A DNA stretch of 64,000 nucleotides from Bradyrhizobium sp. CCBAU 51627 (GCF_028128765.1 NZ_LBJG01000082.1:21295-85294); one strand, 5' to 3'. Numbered from the stretch's first letter, positions 26,024 through 35,961 are shown. Notes: generated by a model from the letters alone, not told the origin. Numbers and translations are program-made.

Positions 26024-26797
26024 TCAGGAACCTAATTCGGCAGTCAGCATGCGACCCAGCGCCGTTTTGTCACCAGCCGCCCGCGTGATCGCAAGCCGCC
26101 GAGCTCGGCGTCGCAGGATCTCGTTGCGAACTGACATAATGTGGAGCGTCACGAACAAGAGCGTGTATGCGAGCGCCATAACAATCAGCGGCCAGAGCAT
26201 CGAGCCAGCAATCGCCGAGCCCTCCATCCGGAACACCGACGCCGGCTGGTGAAGCGTGTTCCACCAATCAACCGAGAACTTCACAATCGGAATATCGATA
26301 AGACCCACCAGGGTCATAATCGAAACTGCTCGTGCCGCCCTACTCGGGTCCTCGATCGTCTGCCAGAGTGCTATGAGACCGAGATAAATGAGAAGCAGAA
26401 CCAGCATGGAGGTAAGCCGTGCATCCCAGACCCAATAGGTGCCCCACATTGGTTTGCCCCACAACGAGCCCGTGACGAGGCAGATGAAAGTGAAAGCTGC
26501 GCCGAGGGGCGCTGCCGCCTTTTGAGCCGCATCGGCGAGTGGATGACGCCATACCAAGGATCCGAACGCAGACACCGCCATGAATGTATAAGCAAGCATT
26601 GCGGTCCAGGCGGCGGGAACGTGGATGTACATGATTCGCGCCGTCTCACCTTGCTGGTAGTCGGAGGGCGCGTCGAACGTTCCAAACAGACCAAGCGCGA
26701 AGGCGACGGCCGTCGAACCCCAAAGCAGAGGCAGCAGCTTTGCGGCGATGCGCACGAAATTTCCTGGGTTGCTGTAGGCGCTAAAGCTCTGCTTCAA
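26024..26797 (-). CDS. ccmC: Haem transporter/lyase CcmC
   Basis: A 257-residue six-helix membrane protein that presents haem to CcmE. It has the WWD signature (GKPMWGTYWVWDARLTSMLV) and the two flanking histidines (MYIHVPAAW and TLHQPASVF). The start is a TTG with AGGAG eight bases upstream. First gene of the seven-gene operon ccmC-D-G-I-E-F-H that runs on the minus strand to 21368. Confidence 0.95.
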   Translation of the reverse strand: MKQSFSAYSNPGNFVRIAAKLLPLLWGSTAVAFALGLFGTFDAPSDYQQGETARIMYIHVPAAWTAMLAYTFMAVSAFGSLVWRHPLADAAQKAAAPLGAAFTFICLVTGSLWGKPMWGTYWVWDARLTSMLVLLLIYLGLIALWQTIEDPSRAARAVSIMTLVGLIDIPIVKFSVDWWNTLHQPASVFRMEGSAIAGSMLWPLIVMALAYTLLFVTLHIMSVRNEILRRRARRLAITRAAGDKTALGRMLTAELGS

Positions 26798-27743
26798 ATT
26801 TCAATCTCCTGGAAGCCAACCAGCAGGCGGAGAATCGCTCGATTCCGAAAGCGGCGCGCGCAGGGACTCTGTTCTCATTTCGCCTGCAAAGCCGATGAGT
26901 ATTGCATCACACGAGACACGGGTTCGCAAATTACCCTCGGTTATCATTTCGATGCCCGAAGCTCGGAGATTAGCGATTTCTATCGAGAGGTCCGCCTTGG
27001 TCCATCACGCGGATTCTGCACGAAGCGGAGTTAGCCGCGCTCTGAGCCTCGGTGTTGTGTAGTCACGTAGTTGACAATGAGGATGTGGATAAGGGGTGGG
27101 ATGCGCGATCACCTGGAGAAGCAGCGTCGCGTCTGACGCATGCCCATCGTGTTAACGATAGAAGCACGCAATAGCTCTTCGCCCTCCTGGCTCGCGGCTC
27201 GGCGAGGGCTGTTATAGCCTAGCGGATGGTCGAGTGCGGTAAGTTAGCGGTTTAGGTCTGCAGAAGCGGCTTGTCGTGTGGAGCGAACGCCTTAAGCCTT
27301 CGTATTGGACTCTTGCTCCATTTGGATAACTGGCCTGTACAGGCGTTCAATTGAGCCGCCAATCGCGATCATTGTATGTATGAGGCCGCGATGGTCCTCC
27401 TCTCCCCCCGCCATCGCTGCCCACCTTGGGCGCCTCCCTAGACTTGGGCCGCTTGTGGCAACGCAAGCGGCCTTCTTTTGCGTAAGGCCATTCGGAATAG
27501 ACCGGCGTTTGATTCAACCGATATCTCTGTACTGTCACTTGATACCTGCGCCCAATGGCGTCAATCACAGGCTCCGTGCTAGCTGTTGATACGGAATGAA
27601 ACGCAACGGAACCGGCCCGCGAGCAGGCAGTTGCAGGATAAGGTCGGCGGCGTAGCGCCCGACCGACCTTTCCCCTGACCGACACGTGCGTCGCCGATCC
27701 CGAAAGTGTCCCTAGTTCGACGGTTCGCTGCGGAGAGCCGGCC
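26798..27743. other. Long spacer upstream of ccmC
   Basis: About 950 bases that must include the ccm operon promoter. Open frames on both strands look spurious. No repeat copy, IS or RNA gene recognised. Confidence 0.4.
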
Positions 27744-27902
27744 ATGAAAAACATCGTGCATCTCCTAATCTGGTTTTGGCGAGGCCCGCCCGCGCCCGAC
27801 ACACAACTTGGGCCTATGGCCGAAAATCGGGACCAATCCAGCATGGCCGATTTTGTCCGCATCCTGCAGGCCTACGATCATGACCAGTACGGCGGGAGTT
27901 AG
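27744..27902 (+). CDS. Possible small protein, unknown
   Basis: A 52-codon frame with a GGAGAG ribosome binding site seven bases upstream. It encodes an N-terminal hydrophobic stretch (MKNIVHLLIWFW) and a polar remainder. I do not recognise it. It could be a small membrane-associated protein or a chance frame. Confidence 0.3.
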   Translation: MKNIVHLLIWFWRGPPAPDTQLGPMAENRDQSSMADFVRILQAYDHDQYGGS

Positions 27903-28743
27903 GGATATCGAAATCGGCTTACTAGGTCTCATGGGCCTAGTAGAAAATGCGTGGTCATAGGGCCGCCATCATCGGTACCCTTCTAAATGGCCATCGCGGT
28001 CCAGTGCACTGGTAGACAATCGGCTAAGTATCTTCGAAGTCACCCTTCCTGATCGAATTCGAGAGAGCGATCTCGCGCCGACCATATGTGGTCGATATTG
28101 TTCTGACCGCGAGAAGATAGGCCCGCATCTCGGCTGTACTCAACAGACGGTCGCAAGCCAGGGCGGACGCGATGGTACCACCTCAGACTTGACTTGCTTC
28201 AGGTCGGACTAGTCGGCGCGACTAAGTAGAGAAGCATCAAAATTGGGTCGACGCCTACGATAGGCACTGGAATAACAGCCGTTGCCAGGCAAGGCCCCGC
28301 CGCTCCGCCTCTCTGGTATTGCGTTTCTTCGTAGCATGCGCGGGACTTTGAGAGACATCTAGCAGAGTCGGGGGCTCGCACGATGGTTCAGAATTCCGCG
28401 TTGGTGATTCAGGCCAGCACGAACTAAGTCGAAGCTTGGATATGCCAAAGTCGCAGTCCGGCTCCGCGAAGGTTTACCCCGGTATCGCCCTTCCTATCAG
28501 ACGCGCAAATGCGAGTGCAATTGAGGACCAGGCTGTCGCACGGCAAGCTCACCTCGAGCCACTCACCGCGCATTTCGGGCGAGGAAAAACCGGCGCTCGA
28601 CCTGCCGCCCGCACGGTCACCGCCACCGTGACAAACGAACGGATGAACAAGGTCTGAATAGGAACCCGGAGGTCGAATCCATGCGTCTAGCCGATAGAAG
28701 GCAGCTGACAGCACGAAGCCAATTTAAGCGAACAGGAGAAGCG
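27903..28743. other. Spacer without recognisable gene
   Basis: About 840 bases ahead of the AraC-type regulator. Only weak short frames; the one at about 28436-28657 lacks support. No repeat copy found. Confidence 0.4.
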
Positions 28744-29871
28744 ATGTCAGAAGGCCACCTACTACTTCCGACGTCCAAACTGGGAGTCAAGCTCCACCAA
28801 GCCCACTTACGCAGCAACTCGGAGACGCTACGCGATTCCTCGCGGGGCCATGACGATCGGCAACAGGTTCTAAGTTCGCAAGTATTGCTCCCGATAACCC
28901 GGGCCCGAAACATTGAAGATGATCATGCCTCCTCCGTTTTTGATACAGTCCGCCGATTGGACAGTGACCTCGTGGCGGACACGATCCATCCTGTCGTTGA
29001 AATCTCCCCGTCCCACGCCGTGGCACGCCTCAGGGTAAACGGGCACGGAATGGCGGCTGAATCTGTGCGACTCGCCGGACGAGGCAAAATCGAAAACCAT
29101 TTCCGGGCTCCAATGCATATGATCGTGATGTACGAGAAGGGAGAGCGCCGGGACGGAGAGACATTCGTGGAGGGTCTGCCTCGATCTGCGCTCCGAAAAC
29201 TCGAGCGGAAACTGACATTCGTACCGGCTGGTCTCGAATTTTTTGACTGGCACGAGCTGCGCGGGTCGCAGATGCGGCTCATGTACTTCTACTTCGAGCC
29301 GGACAAGCTTTCGTGCCTTTCTAATCCAGGTCTCGCTGGATCCTCGGTAGCTCCACGTCTGCTATTCGAGGACGACACGCTCTGCCACACCGCACTAAAG
29401 CTGAAGACGCTCGTGGATGGCCCTGCAGCAGACCCACTTTACTTCAACACTCTCGGTACTCTCCTCATACACGAACTCGTACGCTTCACTTTCGGGCTGC
29501 CCAGCATTAAACCTCAGCTTCAAGGCGGCCTGGCCCCGTGGCAGCAACGGCTTGTCACCGCCTACATTCGCGAGCATGTCAATGAGCGAATTCCTATCCG
29601 CATATTGGCACAGCTGGTGCGCCTCAGTCCGCATCATTTCTGCCGGGTATTCAAGCAATCTCTCGGAATGCCACCACATCGCTACCAGACCAACCAGCGT
29701 GTTGAGCACGCGAAGTTACTGCTGGCGGGCGGGTCGGGTTCGATGACGGAGATCGGGCGGGCGTTGGGCTTTAACAGTCGTAACGCGTTCGCGACGGCGT
29801 TCCGGAAGGCGACAGGAATCGCACCCGCCGATTACCGCCGACGCTTGGATTCTCGTATGACAGAAGAATGA
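28744..29871 (+). CDS. AraC-family transcriptional regulator
   Basis: A 375-residue regulator. The N-terminal ~250 residues are an effector domain of unrecognised type. The C-terminal ~100 residues are the double helix-turn-helix of the AraC family: IRILAQLVRLSPHHFCRVFK and, for the second motif, MTEIGRALGFNSRNAFATAF, ending in the family signature GIAPADYRR. I chose the ATG at 28744 because AGGAGA lies just upstream; the frame also opens at 28681. No adjacent gene on the same strand is an obvious target. A FixJ-type regulator follows. Confidence 0.85.
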   Translation: MSEGHLLLPTSKLGVKLHQAHLRSNSETLRDSSRGHDDRQQVLSSQVLLPITRARNIEDDHASSVFDTVRRLDSDLVADTIHPVVEISPSHAVARLRVNGHGMAAESVRLAGRGKIENHFRAPMHMIVMYEKGERRDGETFVEGLPRSALRKLERKLTFVPAGLEFFDWHELRGSQMRLMYFYFEPDKLSCLSNPGLAGSSVAPRLLFEDDTLCHTALKLKTLVDGPAADPLYFNTLGTLLIHELVRFTFGLPSIKPQLQGGLAPWQQRLVTAYIREHVNERIPIRILAQLVRLSPHHFCRVFKQSLGMPPHRYQTNQRVEHAKLLLAGGSGSMTEIGRALGFNSRNAFATAFRKATGIAPADYRRRLDSRMTEE

Positions 29872-30143
29872 CCGGAGACTTCGCGACCACCTTCACTAAT
29901 CGGGAGGTGAGCACCTCGTCGCAACATTGCGATGAGAACGGTCGGGCTTTCGCGGCCCGTTAGCAGCTCGCACCCTCGGGTGAGGAGATGCCTCCAGGCG
30001 CCGGCGACCATGAACCAGGCGAGTTTGTAGCACCCAATATTGCGGCGTTCCACCCTGGAACTTGCGCCGCGTGTGCGTTGAACGACCTTCGCGAAGGTGA
30101 TATTTTTCACATGCTCTATTCGCGTGTCGGGAGAGAAGCACCA

Positions 30144-30800
30144 GTGGCGCAGCATTCTATTCGAACGCTTGCGGTAGCGGAGGAGCCAACTATTGTCGTT
30201 GTGGACGACGACAAGGACTTCCGCGACTCACTCGGAGCTCTCTTCAGCTCGGTCGGGTTCAAGGTCAAGCTGTTTGGGTCGGCAGCGGAATTACTCGAAA
30301 CTGGCTTGTTCCCCGACGTGGTGAGCTGCCTAGTACTTGATGTCAGATTGCCGGGTTTGGGCGGCCTCGATTTGCAAAGGGAGCTGTCGAAAAAGAGCGC
30401 TTCGATTCCTATCATCTTCATGACTGGCCACGGCGACATTCCGATGTCAGTCAAGGCGATGAAGGCAGGGGCTGTGGACTTTCTGACCAAGCCGTTCCGA
30501 GAGCAAGACATGCTGGATGCAGTGACGATCGCCCTCGATCGGGATCGAACGCGGCGGAAGACTGAGCAGCGGCTCACGGACCTTAGGTCGCGTTACGAGC
30601 GATTGAGCCCGCGCGAGCGAGAAGTATTGGCTCTCGTGACCACTGGTTTAAAAAACAAGCAGATCGCTTTCGAACTAGACGTCGCTGAGATCACCGTAAA
30701 GGCGCACCGTGCCCATGTGATGCAAAAGATGGGCACTCAATCGCTGGCCGAGCTTGTCAAAATGGCGGAGATGCTCGGTATAAAGTCGCCCGGGTCCTGA
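30144..30800 (+). CDS. FixJ/NarL-type two-component response regulator
   Basis: A 218-residue regulator. The receiver domain has the acidic pocket VVVDDD at 18-23, phosphoacceptor Asp66 in LVLDVRLPG, and the K in FLTKPF. A LuxR/FixJ helix-turn-helix follows (LSPREREVLALVTTGLKNKQ, then VTVKAHRAHVM-like residues). Proteins of this layout in rhizobia control micro-oxic, nitrogen-oxide or stress genes. The start is probably the GTG at 30144, with GGAGAG eight bases upstream; upstream ATGs at 29988 and 30111 lack a well-placed site. No histidine kinase is adjacent; candidates in the window are at 11203 and 35962. Confidence 0.87.
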   Translation: MAQHSIRTLAVAEEPTIVVVDDDKDFRDSLGALFSSVGFKVKLFGSAAELLETGLFPDVVSCLVLDVRLPGLGGLDLQRELSKKSASIPIIFMTGHGDIPMSVKAMKAGAVDFLTKPFREQDMLDAVTIALDRDRTRRKTEQRLTDLRSRYERLSPREREVLALVTTGLKNKQIAFELDVAEITVKAHRAHVMQKMGTQSLAELVKMAEMLGIKSPGS

Positions 30801-31144
30801 TCGCCTTGCGATGGCACATGTTCCATCAGCGAGGATCTTTTTTGCTGCGCAACTCAATCGATGTTCCTGATCTCTCGATGGCCCTACTACCAGTCTAGCG
30901 AACGAGCCCGGGTTCAGACTTCGGGCGACGAGAACCGACCTAGACTATTCAGAAGCTCTGCATCAATTATTCCAAAATATAGCACCGATTGTTCCGTGGT
31001 GTGGTGTTTCCAGTCCACCGTATAATCGCCAATCCAGAACCTTATCGTTATGTTATACTGAGTGGATAGTCGTCGTACGCTCCTGGAGATGGATAGAGAC
31101 GAGAGATGCGTCGCGCCGCATCCCCCAACAATCAGGGTGGGGAT

Positions 31145-31531
31145 ATGTCTAACGAGATTCGCATTTCAATCATCGATGATGATGACCAATCTCGCGCGGC
31201 ATTGACGGCCCTCATGCAGGCGATGGGGTTTAAGATTGAGACTTTCCCCTCCGCAGCGGATTTTTTGGCGTCTCCTAACTTCTGCCATGCCTCCTGTTTG
31301 ATCGTTGATATCCATATGCCGCAAATGACGGGGATGGAGCTGCATAGCTTCTTGACCGGATCTGGCTATGACCTTCCGACGATTCTGATTACAGCCTACC
31401 CAGATGACAGAGCGCGAGCTAGGGCTCTGCGTCAGGGCGTCGTTTGCTACCTGGCCAAGCCCATCGACGACGATGATTTGCTTGGATGCGTCCAATCTGC
31501 TCTGCAGCGCGCGAAGCCGGATAACATTTAA
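31145..31531 (+). CDS. Single-domain response regulator (receiver only)
   Basis: A 128-residue stand-alone receiver domain with the acidic cluster IIDDDD at 9-14, phosphoacceptor Asp55 in IVDIHMPQM, a Thr in ILITAYP and Lys in YLAKPI. There is no output domain. Such proteins act in phosphorelays or compete for phosphoryl groups. The ATG at 31145 is preceded by GGTGGGG. It follows the FixJ-type regulator by about 340 bases and may belong to the same signalling chain, possibly with the hybrid kinase at 35962. Confidence 0.85.
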   Translation: MSNEIRISIIDDDDQSRAALTALMQAMGFKIETFPSAADFLASPNFCHASCLIVDIHMPQMTGMELHSFLTGSGYDLPTILITAYPDDRARARALRQGVVCYLAKPIDDDDLLGCVQSALQRAKPDNI

Positions 31532-31615
31532 ATGACCGCTCAAGACGTAAATCTCCTGTCCTTCGGGGACGAAGTTCACGCCCGCAGGCGACGGTCTAAC
31601 ATCGGGTTCGGATGC

Positions 31616-32218
31616 TCAGCTCGAAGATCGTTGCTCTTTGAACGGATCACCGTAAATGTGATAGCCATTAAATTCCCATAGACCCGGCGACTCGCGATCC
31701 AAGAACTGGATCCCGCGCACCCATTTCACGCTCTTATACGCATAGAGGTTTGGCACCACGAGCCGCAGCGGGTAGCCGTGCTCGGCCGTGAGGGGCTCGC
31801 CGTCATGCCGCAAGGCTAAAATTGTAGTCGGACGCAGAAAATCCGCGATTGGTAGGTTTGCCGTGTACTTGTTCTCGCCATGGACCATCACATGTCGCGC
31901 TTCTGGCCGCAACTTCACTCGCTTCATCAATTCTGTGACGAGCAATCCTCCCCAATTGTTGTCGAAGCGGCTCCAGCCATTGACGCAGTGCATGTCCGCA
32001 GATAGCTCTGTCTGCGGCAGATTAGAAAACTCTTCCCACGAAAGCCGCAGCTGCACTTCTACTAGCCCGAATACACGAAAATCCCACGACCTGGGACGAA
32101 AGATCGGCACCGAGCCCACATGCAGAACCGGCGACTTCAGCGTCAGCGACTGTCCGGGGGGAAGCCGTCCGGCGGCAAGCATCTCGCGCTCCAATTCGCC
32201 TCGTTGCTTTGATCCCAC
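31616..32218 (-). CDS. Molybdopterin-dependent oxidoreductase (sulfite oxidase fold)
   Basis: About 200 residues comprising one oxidoreductase molybdopterin-binding domain (SUOX/MsrP-like fold). The molybdenum-ligand cysteine is Cys78 in ADMHCVNGWSRFDNNWGG. The C terminus (SPGLWEFNGYHIYGDPF) is a hallmark of small family members. There is no Tat signal, so it is probably cytoplasmic. I chose the GTG at 32218, where GGAGG lies five bases upstream; the frame extends to 32332 with a cysteine-rich stretch that aligns with nothing. The substrate is unknown. Followed divergently by regulators, not by a cytochrome partner. Confidence 0.82.
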   Translation of the reverse strand: MGSKQRGELEREMLAAGRLPPGQSLTLKSPVLHVGSVPIFRPRSWDFRVFGLVEVQLRLSWEEFSNLPQTELSADMHCVNGWSRFDNNWGGLLVTELMKRVKLRPEARHVMVHGENKYTANLPIADFLRPTTILALRHDGEPLTAEHGYPLRLVVPNLYAYKSVKWVRGIQFLDRESPGLWEFNGYHIYGDPFKEQRSSS

Positions 32219-32365
32219 ACTTACCTCCACCACGAGCTTTAGTGTTCTAGTCGGCGCACATATCATTGGCAACGGCGAGCCGGGTTGCGGCGGACATGCC
32301 ATACATTGGGTTTCCGAGCAGCAACCCGTCAAATAGTCAGTAATCTCTAAGCGGCGAAGGGATCT

Positions 32366-32899
32366 TCACTGCTCGTCTTCGTCAGCTTTGAGGTCAGAAC
32401 GACTTGCAGACTTGGGCTCAAGGCCAGGAACGGTCTTGCTGGTGTTGTGACGGAAAATATTGACTGCTCCGATCACTTCGTCCTCGCTGTCACGGATAGG
32501 AAAGACATTCACGAGAGCTAGAAGACGATAACCATTCGGGTGCTCGCAAATTACATCGGCGTTTCGAACAGTGCCGCCGTTATTGATCACCACGGAAGGT
32601 GGTGCATGTTCGTGCGGCATCACTTCTCCTGAGGGATAACGAAGAAGGTGTGACCCACAAAACTTCTCCGAAGTTCCAAGAGACGGCGTGCGTCCCCAAC
32701 CTGCAATCGCGGCTTTGTTGCACTTGACGACGGTCGCATCCTTTTCGAGAACGTATATTCCTACTGGGATGGAATCCATTGCCGCCTGGTCTGCGAGAAT
32801 GCCTTTTGCGACGAGGTGCCCGTCGACGATTTCTCCTCGGAAGTCGATTCTGTCGAAGTCACCTTCTAAAATCATGGTGCTTGTTGCGTTGGCTGCCAT
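32366..32899 (-). CDS. PAS-domain protein
   Basis: A 177-residue cytoplasmic protein with one PAS domain at about residues 38-150 (MDSIPVGIYVLEKDATVVKC, then VFPIRDSEDEVIGAVNIFRH). It ends in a charged tail. No kinase, cyclase or DNA-binding output is fused. It may pass a redox, oxygen or ligand signal to a separate kinase. AAGGAGG lies just before the ATG at 32899. It precedes the molybdopterin oxidoreductase gene by 147 bases on the same strand and may share its promoter. Confidence 0.75.
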   Translation of the reverse strand: MAANATSTMILEGDFDRIDFRGEIVDGHLVAKGILADQAAMDSIPVGIYVLEKDATVVKCNKAAIAGWGRTPSLGTSEKFCGSHLLRYPSGEVMPHEHAPPSVVINNGGTVRNADVICEHPNGYRLLALVNVFPIRDSEDEVIGAVNIFRHNTSKTVPGLEPKSASRSDLKADEDEQ

Positions 32900-33220
32900 T
32901 TTCAACCTCCTTTGCGTACCTCATTGTTCATAGGGCCTATTCGGCCTTGCACTCGAATTTGGGTAAACATAGCCTCGCAGGTCATCATCGTCGTCTCACC
33001 GTGCGCCGAACGATGTCTCATTTTGCGCCGATCGCCATCCGGTTGTTGTTCAGCTAAGGCCGCGGAGAGGCGGGTGCGGTGATTAGCTCGCGCGCTGATC
33101 GAGACGCAAAGGAACTCTCCGCGTGCGCCTTAAAAAATGGCGGCCCCGAACCCGGCGCCCTCGCTTTGCCTATGTGACCGGTCTAAGATTAGGTTCCAAG
33201 GCATTTGGTCGGCCCACCGG

Positions 33221-34231
33221 ATGGTTATGCAAGTCCATTTTTCCACGGACCATATTGCACCGCACGACCGCGTGAGGTCCTGGTGCGAGTACTTCGCGAA
33301 GCAGGCCCATAGCATAACACCGGGCGAGATTCCGGATCCCGCTGCCTTTCGCGCGGAAGCAAGCGGTTCGATTGCAGGCGAATTCGCGCTGCTGGAGATA
33401 AGTTCGGGACTTGAGAGGGTCCAACGGACGGCAGCCGACGTTGCCAAGGACAAGACCGAAGCGTTCTTCGTCCGCCGATTTCGGACGCCGGTCATCTGGA
33501 GGGCTGCGGCACGCAGCACGCCAGTCGACCTGATTCATGAGCCCGGTGATTTCTGCATAAGCTCGACCGAATGGCAATTCGACGCGGAGTGGAAAGGCCC
33601 AGCGACGTTCGACCTGCTAATCATCCCGCGGGCTGCACTCTCGCCGATTATAACCGGGGGCCGACTGAAACGCCCGTATCGGTTGGCCGGTGCCTCGCCG
33701 CTCGGCTCGCTGCTCGGCGCAGCTATTGATGCGGCGAAGGCACAGGCCCCGCTGCTCCCCAACGAACATGGTGAAGCCGTGCTGCGCAATCTCTGCGGTC
33801 TCGTGGCACTGAGCTGTAACATCTCCAACGAAGGCATCAATCGGGGGCGGGATACGCTACAATCGGCGCGGCTAGCGGCCGTCAAGCGTTACGTCGACCT
33901 GCATCTCGCCGATCCTTCCCTAACCCCCGCCAGCGCCGCGGCCGCACTCGGCATCTCGGCGCGCCAGGTGCATCGGTTGTTCGAGGCAAACAATGTCAGT
34001 TTCGCCCGATACGTTTCGCGCGAGCGACTGCTCCGGTGCCGCGACGCAGTGGCCGACGCGGCGGGAACCGGCCGATCGGTGATCGATATAGCTTTTGGCT
34101 GGGGGTTCAACAGTATGGCAACGTTTTATCGCGCGTTCGCAAGCGAGTTCGGTAGCCCGCCCACGATGCTGCGTGCGGCATCGCAAGAACGAGTGAATAG
34201 CCAGCGCACGACACGGAAGGACGCATCGTGA
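33221..34231 (+). CDS. AraC-family transcriptional regulator
   Basis: About 336 residues. The N-terminal half resembles the AraC-binding-like domain with HFSTDHIAPHDRVRSWCEYF and a central FDLLIIPRAAL strand. The C-terminal DNA-binding domain has helix-turn-helix segments LTPASAAAALGISARQVHRL and VIDIAFGWGFNSMATFYRAF, ending in FGSPPTMLR. The ATG at 33221 fits the domain start; the frame opens at 33137. It lies 222 bases upstream of the globin gene on the same strand and may regulate it, but no operator is visible. Confidence 0.83.
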   Translation: MVMQVHFSTDHIAPHDRVRSWCEYFAKQAHSITPGEIPDPAAFRAEASGSIAGEFALLEISSGLERVQRTAADVAKDKTEAFFVRRFRTPVIWRAAARSTPVDLIHEPGDFCISSTEWQFDAEWKGPATFDLLIIPRAALSPIITGGRLKRPYRLAGASPLGSLLGAAIDAAKAQAPLLPNEHGEAVLRNLCGLVALSCNISNEGINRGRDTLQSARLAAVKRYVDLHLADPSLTPASAAAALGISARQVHRLFEANNVSFARYVSRERLLRCRDAVADAAGTGRSVIDIAFGWGFNSMATFYRAFASEFGSPPTMLRAASQERVNSQRTTRKDAS

Positions 34232-34452
34232 ATGTTCGGGGCGGTCTCCGGCTTGGCGCTAAGTGAGACGTTGCCCGGCGCTAAATGGGACGACTTCGCA
34301 ACTGTTTCCGTGTGAATGATGTAGTGACTCACGAAAATCGAGTGCCAATGAGATGCGTCAGGTTGCCAGACGCTTCTATGTGCCTGAGGGATCGTATCCG
34401 ATTGCTATGATGAGCTGCGTGAGCCGCGCCCGCACGCAAAGGAAATGACATC

Positions 34453-34860
34453 GTGGATGCTGTGCAGCAGGAGCTTGTCCAGACCACCTTCGCCAGGCTG
34501 GCGGTGATGCCAGAGGTCACCGGGGCGTTGTTCTACGAGCGGCTATTCGCCACCAATCCGAATCTCCGGCCGCTGTTCAGAAACAACTTGCGTATTCAGG
34601 GCATCAAGCTAATGACCATGCTAGCTATGGTTGTCTACAATCTACCGGCGCCGGATCAACTTTCGCCTGCGATCCGTGACCTTGCCGTCCGCCATGTCGA
34701 GTACGGGGTTAAGCTCGCCGACTACGACGCGCTGCGGGAAGCGCTGCTCTGGACCCTCGAACAGGCGCTTGGAGAGGATCTCACGCCCGCCGTTCGTGAG
34801 GCGTGGATGGTCTGCTACGATGAACTCGCGGGTGAAATGAAGGCGGCGGCCGGCGTCTGA
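34453..34860 (+). CDS. Single-domain bacterial globin
   Basis: A 135-residue globin of the Vitreoscilla haemoglobin/flavohaemoglobin type without a reductase domain. His81 (AVRHVEYGVK) is the proximal haem ligand, Gln49 is a likely distal E7 residue, and the CD-corner Phe lies in RPLFRNN. Such globins bind oxygen or detoxify nitric oxide. The start is a GTG with AAGGAA eight bases upstream. With the P460 enzymes, the oxidase and the FixJ-like regulator it fits a low-oxygen or reactive-nitrogen theme, though that link is inference. Confidence 0.87.
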   Translation: MDAVQQELVQTTFARLAVMPEVTGALFYERLFATNPNLRPLFRNNLRIQGIKLMTMLAMVVYNLPAPDQLSPAIRDLAVRHVEYGVKLADYDALREALLWTLEQALGEDLTPAVREAWMVCYDELAGEMKAAAGV

Positions 34861-35229
34861 TTTACAATCTCCCGCCTGGCACTAAGCGCCTTTTTTCTTC
34901 TCTGGAAACAGTGATCCCGATATGTCCGTTCAGGGTCTTGGTAGTGTGGAAACGGATAGGATGGGGTGGCCGCTATCGGACGACGTTTATGACCTCGTGC
35001 GTAACAATCAGATGGTGTCGCGGTGCCCGCCGCGCCCAGCATATTATAGCCGACGACACCCAATCCGCGTCCGCTGGTGGCCATCTGCTGCTGGCCATCT
35101 AACGGGCATCCGGATCGGTCAGCGATATCTGTTGATCTTGGCGTGTTGCCCATCGTACGCATACGATGAAAACCGGCTGATTGACGCATGCGCGCGAGAG
35201 CCGGGTACCGCTATGATAGCGCTGCGTGA
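34861..35229. other. Spacer without recognisable gene
   Basis: About 370 bases between the globin gene and the response-regulator fragment. No convincing gene seen. Confidence 0.35.
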
Positions 35230-35572
35230 AGGTTAGGCAGCTTGCTGATCGGTGGGTTCTTCAGCTTGCGCGGGAGCTTCCTTTCTGAGGGCAGCAGTTC
35301 GTGCAGACGAGAAGCGGGAAGATCGGTGATCCGGACGAGGACGTCAAGCACGAGCCGACGACGAGGTTGAACACGCCGGCCGGAATGCCGGAGCGGGTGA
35401 TGATTTCAAGCAGTTCGGCAGCGGAAGCCAACGCTTTGACCTTTTTCAACCCGAGCGAACGGAACAGGCTGCTGAGTGATCCGCGAGTGAAGGGATCGTC
35501 ATCGACCACAAAAACAATCGGGCCTTCTGAGTCTGGAATGCTAAGCACGCGAGATGATGGTAGATTACTCAT
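35230..35572 (-). pseudogene. Response-regulator fragment joined to possible transposase tail
   Basis: The minus strand begins with ATG and about 45 codons of a receiver domain (PIVFVVDDDPFTRGSLSSLF, then LASAAELLE) close to the FixJ-type gene at 30144. The similarity then stops abruptly before the phosphoacceptor site. In a shifted frame the following sequence reads DVLVRITDLPASRLHELLP, which resembles the C terminus of IS66-type transposases. The structure suggests a receiver gene cut by an old insertion and deletion. The transposase part is tentative. Confidence 0.5.
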
Positions 35573-35961
35573 GGTCGATAAGATGGCTCAGGTCTACTTA
35601 CATTTAGTCGAGGAATATTCTTTGCGGCGCCGCCATCGCCGACTCGGAGAATGCGCATGATCATTCCGCGCGCGTCGTGCGCTCGCCCGTTTTGGCGAAT
35701 TACCAAAGGGATTGGCGCAGCGGCGTCCTGCAGGGAGATGATGTCTGCGTCGAGACCTTTGTCGCGGCGCTCCAATGCCGTCCAGAGAACAATGATCCTG
35801 AGAAGACAACTCCCAGAGCACTAGGGGCCGTCGCCATCCTGGTTGGCTCTCGCTGAAACGTCTCACTTCGTTAGAGCGATTGAACCAAGTCTGCGCTCGG
35901 CCATTGATACTTCGTTCCTGTGAGCATTCTATCCAGATGAATACTCTGAAGTGGTGATGCT
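35573..35961. other. Spacer upstream of the hybrid kinase
   Basis: About 390 bases, presumably with the promoter of the large kinase gene. No supported gene. Confidence 0.35.

Noticed and set aside
26141..27034. Long plus-strand open frame of 297 codons
   Set aside because: It is antisense to ccmC, rich in Arg and His as expected of a shadow frame, and has no recognisable domain.
27347..27862. Minus-strand frame of 171 codons upstream of the AraC gene
   Set aside because: Low-complexity, no ribosome binding site of note and overlaps the better supported small plus-strand frame; not called.
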